Positions 1 to 7,063 of a stretch of 64,000 nt of DNA are shown here, in pieces. A program made the position numbers and the translations under genes. The notes under the pieces were generated by a model. It was not told where the DNA came from. It did not search any database and was given only the letters and a program-made list of their open reading frames with translations. The stretch is from an uncultured Ruminococcus sp. GTDB lineage: Bacteria; Bacillota; Clostridia; Oscillospirales; Ruminococcaceae. The stretch is from assembly GCA_902788785.1 (NCBI GenBank), contig CADALT010000010.1:1-64000 (forward strand). The letters run 5' to 3'. Positions within the stretch are counted from its first letter, which is position 1; the number at the start of each line of letters is the position of its first letter.

Positions 1-313
1 CTGTACCGAGAGAGGTGCGTATGTCACGCTGATGTCTATGGCAGATGACTGGAACTTCTCTATCAGAGGGCTGGCTGCAATCATGCCCGATGGTGTTTCA
101 AAAATCTCTGCTGCCCTGAAAAAGCTCGAAACATTCGGATACCTCCGCCGTGAACGTGTCTTTGAGAATGGCAAGATCAAGGACTGGGTGTATTACATCT
201 ATGATGAGCCTTGCAATGGTACAAATCCGGATAACAGCAATGTTGAAAAGAATACTTATATCACGATAATAACGGTTAAGCACTCTGGTGATGGGTCCGG
301 TCTTGAACATTGA
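1..313 (+). CDS. Helix-turn-helix replication-initiator-type protein, 5' partial and 3' rearranged
   Basis: The frame is open from the window edge, so the true start lies upstream; an internal ATG at 32 is not the start. The readable part (about residues 1-70) has the pattern of winged-helix domains found in plasmid/ICE replication-type proteins: 'SMADDWNFSIRGLA' followed by a recognition segment 'KISAALKKLETFGYLRRE' and a beta-wing ending 'YYIYDEP'. The last 30 or so residues are low in similarity to anything I recognise. They lie antisense to the end of a PAPS-reductase-family gene, so the 3' part was probably replaced at a recombination junction near 215-277. This is probably a remnant of a mobile element. 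Family identification is from pattern memory only. Confidence 0.55.
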   Translation, partial: CTERGAYVTLMSMADDWNFSIRGLAAIMPDGVSKISAALKKLETFGYLRRERVFENGKIKDWVYYIYDEPCNGTNPDNSNVEKNTYITIITVKHSGDGSGLEH

Positions 314-1087
314 ACAACACCATCTCATCATACGCGCAGGAGGACCAATATCCTCACAAACATTATAGAAATTCTGCTCACGATTTATAGCAGTTCTAAA
401 AATAGATAAAGGATTATCTGCTCTAAAACGTTGCGCGTATTCTATAGTCAAGGGAAACTCAAGCGTGGTATTTCCAAAAATGTGTACTAACTTAGGTTCC
501 GCTAATGCCTTCACCGCTAAGTCAGCAGTTACTGTTGAATCTTTTCCTCCCGAGAACGATAGTACAATATTTTCAATCGGATAATTAGTAGCTTCCTGTT
601 TGATAAAAGTATGAGCCTCTTCAATGATCTCTTGAAGATGAACAGCATTTGCTTTAACAAACCGTTCAATGATTAAGTCAAACTTATCATATGTATTTAT
701 CTCTTTGTACTTCTCCAGCTGACTTATAATGTACTCAGGATTAAATTTTTTATAGTAACTTGAAGTAATTTCTATAGATTTACCATTTATGTAATACCTA
801 TTATTATACGCCCATACTGAACAATTTGCATATTTCATAGGCTTTTCTAGTAGTATCTCTACCAGTAATCGTTCTTCCGGAAATACAGGACGGATGTCTT
901 TTACTAGCTTTTTAATTTCACTGCCACAAAGAGGACACTTATGATTATTAGAACTTCTTTTAATTATTACCGGTATCTCACATTCTTTGCACCAATAGGT
1001 ATCGATTGGTGTTACAGGCTCAGTAATATTCCCACATAATTCACAGTTCTTTTCAGATGTTTCATGTTGACAGCTTTCACACCACAT
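98..1087 (-). pseudogene. PAPS reductase (adenine nucleotide alpha hydrolase) family protein, C-terminally truncated
   Basis: The N-terminus carries two zinc-ribbon-like modules (Cys 3/6/15/18 and Cys 33/36/51/54). A PP-loop ATP-pyrophosphatase domain follows, with the signature SGGKDST at about residues 179-185, then 'RWCCSMFKTGPI' near 255-265. This arrangement matches PAPS-reductase/DndC-like proteins that are usually 400 residues or longer. From about residue 270 (near position 277) the translation stops resembling the family and simply reads the antisense of the neighbouring helix-turn-helix gene. The 3' end has therefore been lost at a junction. The first 270 residues look undamaged. 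Relatives act in sulfur transfer, including DNA phosphorothioation, but no dnd-type partner is visible here, so the original role is unknown. Confidence 0.7.
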
Positions 1088-1196
1088 ACTTCTTCTCCTA
1101 GCACTTGAAATTCCTTTTAATCATATTATTATAGCACACTTTTTACTTTTTTTCAACATTAAAAGCTCTAATTTTTGTAAAAGACTTTAAATTTGG

Positions 1197-1466
1197 TCAT
1201 TTTTCTTGTCTTTTGTCTTTCCACTCTATATATTCCTGCCTCATACAAACCGCACATGGTCTGTAACCGGCTGATTCAGCCGTCTCTTTGTCAGCAAAGA
1301 ACACACGATATTTCACATAGTGTCCCTTCGCAATGTGGCGTAATGCAGAGGGGCAATCCAGTTTTCCATATATTTTCAATTTTTTATGCCCACCGAATTG
1401 TCCCGGCGTGTCAGAAAGATACTCTTTCCCACTTTCATCCAAAAGTTTATATTTCTTTTCAATCAT
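1197..1466 (-). CDS. Ada-type zinc-binding domain protein
   Basis: This 89-residue protein consists almost entirely of the metal-binding module found at the N-terminus of the Ada methyl-phosphotriester repair protein. Visible are 'GKLDCPSALR' (Cys38), the conserved 'VFFADKETAESAGYRPC' stretch and CxxC at Cys71/Cys74. Only three of the four usual cysteines are apparent; a histidine could supply the fourth ligand. There is no methyltransferase or AraC domain, so it is a stand-alone Ada-like domain, a form common in Clostridia whose function is not established. Its start overlaps the end of the upstream gene by 8 bases (ATGATTGA), indicating translational coupling. Confidence 0.8.
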   Translation of the reverse strand: MIEKKYKLLDESGKEYLSDTPGQFGGHKKLKIYGKLDCPSALRHIAKGHYVKYRVFFADKETAESAGYRPCAVCMRQEYIEWKDKRQEK

Positions 1467-1965
1467 GGCTCACAACACTTATTATCGGTCTATTCTCTGA
1501 ATTAAAATCTATAACATAATTTTGCGGGTCGTTTATTAGTAAATGCGCAGTTTCTTCATCAAGTTCAACTGCACTGACATCATTATCTTCTTCCATTGTA
1601 CCCAGCGGACAGCTATCCATTTCAAGATGAGCCTCCTGCCCCCAGAATGACACCATTCTAAGTACATAAACACTTTCTTTGTTTATTGCAGCTTTAACGG
1701 CAAATTTTCCATCGGAATAGTGTACTATCTTTTCTTTCGATGTATCCCATACAAACACTATACCGCCCTGTCCCTGAGACACATAAGCACAGCACACTAA
1801 AAGATCATCATAAAAATCTGCTGAAAGATACTCTATATCATCACAACTTCCATCAGCAATATCGTGCCATATTTGGCGCAGCAGATCCATAGTAATGATC
1901 TGCTCAGAGTTTTCCGTCTTTATTGTCAGAAGTGTATTTCCTGTGCCTATACTGATTGTTTTCAT
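1459..1965 (-). CDS. Hypothetical protein, first gene of a two-gene unit with the Ada-domain gene
   Basis: I do not recognise this 168-residue acidic protein. The start was set at the ATG of 'MKTISIGTGNTLL', preceded by AGGAAAGG about 11 bases upstream; a longer reading to 2001 lacks a ribosome site. The sequence looks like a soluble beta-rich protein with repeated 'VFVWDTSKEKIVHYSDGKF'-like segments reminiscent of a WD or beta-propeller fragment, but this is only an impression. It has no signal peptide or membrane segment. The stop overlaps the Ada-domain gene start, so the two are probably made together. Confidence 0.6.
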   Translation of the reverse strand: MKTISIGTGNTLLTIKTENSEQIITMDLLRQIWHDIADGSCDDIEYLSADFYDDLLVCCAYVSQGQGGIVFVWDTSKEKIVHYSDGKFAVKAAINKESVYVLRMVSFWGQEAHLEMDSCPLGTMEEDNDVSAVELDEETAHLLINDPQNYVIDFNSENRPIISVVSHD

Positions 1966-2043
1966 AATACTACATTCCTTTCCTCTCATACGATTAGCCA
2001 TACATTCTCACTCAGTTCTACAGCGATTGTCAATTCGTAACCG

Positions 2044-2217
2044 CTAAAAAATCAAACACAATATAATTATAAGCAATACAATGCCTAACACTTTTTGCCA
2101 AACGGGAATATTATCTTCCTGCGGAAGGTCTCTACGTTTGAATGCATAATCATCGCTGTCATCATTAAACATTTCAAATTCCAGAAGATCATCTGATCCA
2201 TTGTTGTTAAAATCCAT
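2044..2217 (-). CDS. Small 57-residue single-pass membrane protein
   Basis: A short frame begins with ATG at 2217 behind a strong ribosome site (GGGAGGTG, six bases upstream). The N-terminal two thirds is acidic and hydrophilic ('MDFNNNGSDDLLEFEMF'), and the C-terminal 18 residues are a hydrophobic helix ending 'IVLLIIILCLIF'. This suggests a tail-anchored or single-pass membrane peptide with a cytoplasmic acidic domain. A TATAAT-like box lies about 45 bases upstream. No family is recognised. It was accepted because of its ribosome site and the clear two-part protein architecture. Confidence 0.55.
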   Translation of the reverse strand: MDFNNNGSDDLLEFEMFNDDSDDYAFKRRDLPQEDNIPVWQKVLGIVLLIIILCLIF

Positions 2218-2426
2218 ATCAGCACCTCCCGAGTCGTTTTTTGTATTTAGAATATTATATCATACAATTTATATTTTGTGGTAACTTTTTTTGGACTATA
2301 GTCATTTATGACATAAAAAACTATCCAAAGATTATCGCCTAAATTTATACACAAAAGACAATTCGCAGTAAATGATCGGTGTTAAAAACACATAGACATC
2401 ATACATAAAATCTATACAACAAAAAT

Positions 2427-2466
2427 AGGCAAATCGCAGAAATTAAAAATAATTTCTCGATTTGCC
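2427..2466. terminator. Terminator-like hairpin
   Basis: AGGCAAATCG(C)AGAAATTA pairs with TAATTTCTCGATTTGCCT around an AAAA-type loop; there is one bulged C. A T-run follows at about 2470-2476, so it would terminate plus-strand transcription, although no plus-strand gene lies upstream within reach. Its right arm is repeated at 2701. Confidence 0.5.
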
Positions 2467-2758
2467 TTAACTTTTTTACTTCAATCCTAGGTATATATGA
2501 GAACGAAATATATTTGCCAGAAAAAAATTATTTTTCTAAGCAAATCTATTGAGCTATATCCAGCACAGAATATAAATATCTGAAATTAAATCAAAAAAAC
2601 GATGTAAAGCCGCTATGCTTAACATCTTCATGTAGTTTTAGAACATAAGTTCTCAACAATGTTAAAAGAAAATATTGAAAAAAGAGATTTATAATTTATC
2701 TTTCTCGATTTGCCTTCACTTTTCGGTCGATTTTGTAGGTTCTTATGAGAGTGATCGA
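2453..2758. repeat. Imperfect direct repeat pair, 248-base offset
   Basis: Segments starting at 2453 and 2701 share TTTCTCGATTTGCCTT followed by ACTTTT. About 20 bases later both continue with TAGGT and ATGAGA. Each copy is about 58 bases long and they diverge at the middle. This looks like an old duplication of a non-coding element. Confidence 0.5.
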
Positions 2759-3160
2759 CGTATCCTATCCAAAACCAAAATATTATTTTATAATCTGAAA
2801 CTATGATCCCATAGAAAACAAGAATAATTACTTCACCGCCAGATTATAAAATCCCGCCCCTGTGAAATACAATCAGAATTAGAGTAAAACACTTGCTTTT
2901 TATCACGCTTTCGTTCTGAAATAATTATACAGCAGACCGAAATATTTGTCAATACGCAAAACAATAAAATCTGTCAGAAGGATTATTATTCTCGTCAAAC
3001 ATAAGGCAATTGCCTTTTTACCCTGATGATTTTTGGATGTATTATCCCTCGTACAAAATTTACAGAGTGCCGTACAATCTTTCCGCACCAAATATATTAT
3101 TCCTACAAACTTACTGAAAAAATAAAATTGCCCTTTTCGAAAACGGCCTGCAAGTGTGCA

Positions 3161-3865
3161 ATACTTATGGAAGGAGTTTTTTATAAACATCAAAATCAAA
3201 ATTATACTTGTGATATGCCTTATGTTAAATATGATTTCACGCAAATTAATTTTGTAATGCCGCACCTATCATCTGTGCAATTCGCTGTTAAAAGATCACC
3301 ATGCCGTACCATGTCAGGCGGTTCTCACAAAAATTATTACAAACACCAAAAGTGACCTCAAAAAAACGTCCCATCGTCCCCTAACTTATGAAAGGGAAAA
3401 ACATAATACCCCGAATACGGCCTCGCGTGTTTCAGATAATTTTTTCTGAAATCGCTGACCCCAGCGTATGCAATCACAAAAAGATGCGGCATTTCTAGGC
3501 TCTACCAATTCCGGACAATTATGTAATCCTACAAACATTTCAAAAGCGGTTAAGTTTTTGCACGAAAACTCCCTTTACCTTATGAAGATATGTTTTATCT
3601 TCTTTTCAAAAAAAACAATTGTGCTAATGTGAGATTTCACTCGTCACTGTTGAATTATTTATTTCTCCAAACTTTTCTCCCAAGGTTGGATTTTTGCCAT
3701 TCTCAGGCCTTACCTAGTGGAGGGACATTTTCATCGTGATAATGCCGAAAGAAAAAGCTAAATATGACACCCCAATTATTGCATCACACAAACTTTATTA
3801 CAAATCGCAGAACAGACCAGACAAAAATGCTCTGCCGTTTCCTACCTATTGAAAGGACTTTTTAT
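3161..3865. repeat. Five degenerate copies of an ACCTATTGAAAGGACTTTTTAT-like motif
   Basis: Related motifs occur at about 3161-3186, 3381-3400, 3573-3598, 3708-3734 and 3839-3865, at intervals of roughly 220, 190, 130 and 130 bases. Most are preceded by a CTACAAAC- or ATTACAAAC-like string 50-80 bases upstream. The similarity is weak and was judged by eye. They are too diverged and unevenly spaced to be a CRISPR array. GAAAGGA also resembles ribosome sites in this element, so decayed leader sequences are possible. Confidence 0.3.
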
Positions 3866-4058
3866 AATTCAGTAAAATCGAACATCTTCAACCGTCCACC
3901 ATAATCGCTGACCGCACAGTTTGCTGTCTCGCCAACAGCAGATAGAAATGCAATAGTGATACCAACAACCGTTCAGACCGAAAGGAGACATTCAGGCGCA
4001 GGTACATAGTTTTAGATGAGATTACATCGAAGTAATCCACCGCACTTCGATATCAAAA

Positions 4059-4124
4059 CTGTCGGATCCAGTATCCTAGATATTGACCCTAATACCGAGT
4101 CATATCTCAGCATCTATCCGACAG
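4059..4124. repeat. 9-bp inverted repeat upstream of the excisionase-like gene
   Basis: CTGTCGGAT at 4059-4067 is perfectly complementary to ATCCGACAG at 4116-4124. It lies 56 bases ahead of the start of the excisionase-like gene, so it may be an operator or an mRNA leader structure. A small GATTAC/GTAATC hairpin lies just upstream. Confidence 0.4.
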
Positions 4125-4179
4125 AACCAAACCATACACCACTATATATTTCTAACCGAAAAACGAAAGGACGTTGCAA

Positions 4180-4473
4180 ATGACATTTACACAGAAGAAA
4201 GAGATCATCACCAAGATAACCGAGCTGCTGGATCAGCTCATCGAAGTTGATACAGCAGTGGCTGCCCATGCTCCTGAAGCGAACGCCGACAAGCCGCTGG
4301 AGATGCTGACTGTCAAGGAGTGCGCCGCGCTTGTGGACGGACTGTCTGCGAACACTATTCGTCAGTTATGCGCACAGGATAAGATCGCCCATGTTAGGGC
4401 GGGCGTTGGTCGCCACGGAAAGATCCTTGTAAGCAAAGTGTCGCTGTTAAAATATCTCGGTATCGTAGGTTAA
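4180..4473 (+). CDS. Excisionase-like helix-turn-helix protein
   Basis: The protein has 97 residues. The C-terminal half reads as an excision-factor/MerR-like winged helix: 'LTVKECAALVDGLSANTIRQLC' followed by 'RHGKILVSKVSLLKYLG', the form typical of Xis proteins of Tn916-type and related integrative elements. Such proteins bend DNA at the element ends and direct the integrase toward excision. The ATG at 4180 sits eight bases after GAAAGGA; a TTG two codons earlier is too close to that site. The N-terminal 35 residues form a helical extension. Its position first in the element is consistent with this role, which remains inferred. Confidence 0.7.
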   Translation: MTFTQKKEIITKITELLDQLIEVDTAVAAHAPEANADKPLEMLTVKECAALVDGLSANTIRQLCAQDKIAHVRAGVGRHGKILVSKVSLLKYLGIVG

Positions 4474-4550
4474 ACTTAAAAATGATTTGATGGAGATAAT
4501 CGCTAAATGTATATTATTTCCATTTTCAAAAACAATATTACGCAAGTACA

Positions 4551-4653
4551 GAAAAGCCAGGTAAAATACCGGCTTTTCATCTCAATTATGGACAAGCCCA
4601 TAATTGCACTGTTTAGGGACAGCTGTCTCTAAACACAGGCTCGATAAAATCGA
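4551..4653. other. Candidate origin of transfer (oriT): four hairpins in 100 bases
   Basis: Four stem-loops follow one another directly before mobC. They are GAAAAGCC(A)GGTA/TACCGGCTTTTC (4551-4578), CAATTATGG/CCATAATTG (about 4582-4605), a near-perfect palindrome centred on CAGCTG (4611-4634) and GCTCGAT/ATCGAGC (about 4639-4655). Hairpin clusters adjacent to a MobC/relaxase pair are the usual setting of oriT in MOBP-type elements. The first could instead be a terminator for the excisionase gene. No nick-site match was verified. Confidence 0.45.
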
Positions 4654-4655
4654 GC

Positions 4656-5036
4656 ATGAAAAATAGAATGATAAAACGAAAGGGATTGATAATCATAGCA
4701 AGAAAAAACGAAACGCTCCGACGCAAGGAAATCGTGTACACAGCGGAGGAATGGAAACAGATCGAAAAGAAGGCTGCAAAATGCCACTTGAAGACTGCGA
4801 CGTTCATAAGGGCTATGTCGCTCGATGGCGCAGTTACGGTGGTTGACCTGAAAGAGCTTGCCCCTCTCCTGAATGGTATGAGAATTATTTCCAACAACGT
4901 TAATCAGGTCGCCAAGAAAGCTAATGAAACTAGCAACATATTCGCTGAGGACGTCGATATTCTACGAAATGAGGTGCAATCGCTTTGCCGTACTGTAAGT
5001 CAGTGGCTATCCACGGTCACGTTGCCAAAACCCTGA
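4656..5036 (+). CDS. mobC: Mobilization relaxosome accessory protein, MobC family
   Basis: The protein starts with a basic ribbon-helix-helix-like region ('RRKEIVYTAEEWKQIEKKA', 'KTATFIRAMSLDG'). It ends with the family's conserved 'GMRIISNNVNQVAKKAN' segment. MobC proteins bind oriT, help open the strands and stimulate relaxase nicking. The start is uncertain: ATG at 4656, ATG at 4668 and TTG at 4686 are in frame, and the only clear Shine-Dalgarno string (AAAGGGA) abuts the TTG. The 3' end overlaps the relaxase gene by 52 bases in another frame, a hallmark of mobC-mobA pairs, so the two are translationally linked. Confidence 0.85.
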   Translation: MKNRMIKRKGLIIIARKNETLRRKEIVYTAEEWKQIEKKAAKCHLKTATFIRAMSLDGAVTVVDLKELAPLLNGMRIISNNVNQVAKKANETSNIFAEDVDILRNEVQSLCRTVSQWLSTVTLPKP

Positions 5037-6433
5037 AGTACATACTCGACCCTGACAAGACTGAGAAGCTGCTGTATACATCCTCAATAAACTGCATGAC
5101 CGAATCCGACCTCGCATTTACACAGATGAAAGCTGTTTACGAACAGTACGCAAGACGAAGCTATGATGCACCCCAATCAAAAAGCGGTAAGTCCCCAGTC
5201 AAGGCAATACACTACATAATCAGTTTTGCAGATTCGGAAAACATCACTCCCGAGCTTGCGCATAAGATAGCCAAAGCTTTGGTGCGCAAGAATTTTGGCG
5301 ACGATGCGCAGGCGGTCATCGCTACGCACACCAACACTGACCATGTGCATTGTCATATCCTTGTGAACTCATGTTCATTGTCAGGAAAGCGGTTTTATGA
5401 TAACAAAAAATCTCTTCGTATAGTGCGTGAGAATACAAATGGTGTGTGCCGTGCGTATGGTGTTACGCCCGCGCTGAACTTTGAGAACAAGGGACGGTCT
5501 ATATCTCATTATGAATGGGAGTGCAGGAAAAAAGGCATCTCTTGGAAGGAGCATATCCGAAATGCGATTGATAGCCTTATACCTTCCGTCATTTCGCTTG
5601 ATGATCTTCTCTCCGAACTTGAAAGGCGTGGCTACATCATAAAGAGGGACAGGCTCATTTACATCAAAGCCCCGAGGCAGCAGAGGTCAGTGAGTTTGTG
5701 GAAACTTGGAGAGGACTACACTGAGGAATCATTGAACGCAAGAATACTCTGGCGCATGGTGGGTGGCGGAAATGGCATCGAACATTTCAGCAACACTGCG
5801 ATAGAGCGAGCGTATATTTCTGTTATTGGCGAGGTCAGAATTCTTGCTTCTGAAAAGAGAAAGGTTCCACGTAGGGCAAATCCAAATGCTCCGTATGTGA
5901 TTGATAATGATCTGGATATTTACAGGCTGTCTGCACAGCTAACTGTTATAAATCGGGATAAGATCATGTCAATTGAAGATCTGAAATACCGAATCGATAA
6001 GCAGGGAGCGGAGTATATTGCTTTGCAGGAGCAGTTATCCCGAATGCTGTTGGAGCAGGAACAGGTGCAAGAGCTGATACGTCAGAGTGAATTCTATTTT
6101 GCTAATGTCGATAAAACCGATTTGTCGGCTGAGGATAATAATCGTCTTGAAATATATAAATCTTCGATGCAGGCTAATGATATTCACTCGCCCGATGATA
6201 TAAATACTTGGCGCGAGCAGAACAGCAAACTGCAATCTGATATCATGGCACTCAAAAATACTCTTACTGAGAAAAAGAATAAGCTTGCGATGTACACGGA
6301 TATTCGAGATACTTATAATGAGATGTCCCGTGGTGATTATATTTCAAAGATTGTTGAGGAAGAAAAATTGCGCCGGGAGCAGGAACGTAAAAAGAAATCA
6401 CAGGAAGCAAAAAAGAAGAAAGGAAGTCGATAA
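4985..6433 (+). CDS. Relaxase/mobilization nuclease, MobA/VirD2-like (MOBP type)
   Basis: This is the DNA-nicking enzyme of the element: it cleaves one strand at oriT, stays covalently attached and pilots it into a recipient. The N-terminal 130 residues carry the nuclease core, with the metal-binding motif HTNTDHVHCH at about 115-124 (His115, His120, His122, His124) and a candidate nucleophilic tyrosine near Tyr19 or Tyr31. After about residue 330 the protein becomes a long helical, glutamine/glutamate-rich coiled coil with a lysine-rich end. The TTG start at 4985 has GAGGTG eight bases upstream. No ATPase coupling domain is present. A length of 482 residues is normal for this group. Confidence 0.9.
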   Translation: MPYCKSVAIHGHVAKTLKYILDPDKTEKLLYTSSINCMTESDLAFTQMKAVYEQYARRSYDAPQSKSGKSPVKAIHYIISFADSENITPELAHKIAKALVRKNFGDDAQAVIATHTNTDHVHCHILVNSCSLSGKRFYDNKKSLRIVRENTNGVCRAYGVTPALNFENKGRSISHYEWECRKKGISWKEHIRNAIDSLIPSVISLDDLLSELERRGYIIKRDRLIYIKAPRQQRSVSLWKLGEDYTEESLNARILWRMVGGGNGIEHFSNTAIERAYISVIGEVRILASEKRKVPRRANPNAPYVIDNDLDIYRLSAQLTVINRDKIMSIEDLKYRIDKQGAEYIALQEQLSRMLLEQEQVQELIRQSEFYFANVDKTDLSAEDNNRLEIYKSSMQANDIHSPDDINTWREQNSKLQSDIMALKNTLTEKKNKLAMYTDIRDTYNEMSRGDYISKIVEEEKLRREQERKKKSQEAKKKKGSR

Positions 6434-6435
6434 TT

Positions 6436-6903
6436 ATGGGTAGAAAAGCAGATATAAATAATCTCATTAGAGATGCGGAACACAAGGACAAGATCGTTAT
6501 TGATGCTGAAAACTATCTTGAAACTGCCAAGGCTAACTCAGCCGAGGCTTGGGTCAAGGTCGAAAAGCGAAGAAAAGAATTGGAGCAGGAGAATAATAAT
6601 GCTCTTGCTGATATCAGCAAGAAGTTATTCTGGAATGACATATCAGCTGAGGAATTGCAGTCAAAATGTGACGAGCTGCTTTTGATTGCTGAGGTCAAGG
6701 AGTATATTGAATTCGAGAAGGCAAATCATGAAGCTGAATTAAAGAGGAAGGCAGCTGAGGAAGCTGCTAAGAAGAAGGCGGAGAACCAGTATAATGCAGG
6801 TGTTATTGACAATAATGATGCTGGAAATGCTACGGTATCTGAAACTGAAAACGTCAATTCCGATGCACCTAATCATACCAATAATAATGTAGATAACAAT
6901 TAA
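6436..6903 (+). CDS. Hypothetical coiled-coil protein of the mobile element
   Basis: The gene begins two bases after the relaxase stop, so it is certainly in the same operon. The 155-residue product is highly charged. Residues 5-115 are predicted to be almost all helix with an alanine/lysine/glutamate-rich segment ('KRKAAEEAAKKKAENQ'), and the last 35 residues are asparagine-rich and probably disordered. No signal or membrane segment is present. I recognise no family. Its position suggests an accessory part of the transfer apparatus, for example a relaxase partner, but that is inference from context only. Confidence 0.65.
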   Translation: MGRKADINNLIRDAEHKDKIVIDAENYLETAKANSAEAWVKVEKRRKELEQENNNALADISKKLFWNDISAEELQSKCDELLLIAEVKEYIEFEKANHEAELKRKAAEEAAKKKAENQYNAGVIDNNDAGNATVSETENVNSDAPNHTNNNVDNN

Positions 6904-6947
6904 GTATGATATCATGATTTGATATCTGAGAGAACAAATCGTATACC

Positions 6948-7037
6948 GGCATATCTCCCGAAAAACATAGAAATTTAACGCGATTTGCACTTGAAATACA
7001 TTCTAAAGAATGATATAATAGATATAGGAGATATGCC
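6948..7037. repeat. 11-bp inverted repeat flanking the integrase promoter
   Basis: GGCATATCTCC at 6948-6958 is perfectly complementary to GGAGATATGCC at 7027-7037. The match can be extended imperfectly outward (GTATACC / GTGATATAC). The arms enclose the integrase promoter, so they could be a two-site operator, integrase arm-binding sites or a leader hairpin. Confidence 0.5.
6991..7019 (+). promoter_or_regulatory. Promoter of the integrase gene
   Basis: TTGAAA (6991-6996), a 17-base spacer and TATAAT (7014-7019) form a near-consensus housekeeping promoter. It lies 45 bases before the integrase start, so integrase can be expressed independently of the mobilization genes. Confidence 0.75.
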
Positions 7038-7063
7038 GTGATATACCTTGAAGGAGGTCTATT

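Larger units (their letters stand above)
2218..4179. other. AT-rich stretch without convincing genes (about 1.96 kb)
   Basis: I see no coding region here that has both a ribosome site and a protein-like composition. The frames open in 2903-3355 on both strands overlap and look random. The stretch holds a terminator-like hairpin, a pair of imperfect direct repeats 248 bases apart, five degenerate copies of an ACCTATTGAAAGGAC-like motif, and an inverted repeat ahead of the excisionase-like gene. It forms the left flank of the mobile element and may be decayed or recombined DNA. Confidence 0.6.

Noticed and set aside
2903..3355. Overlapping open frames on both strands in the AT-rich stretch
   Set aside because: Neither has a ribosome site or a recognisable pattern, and they exclude each other.
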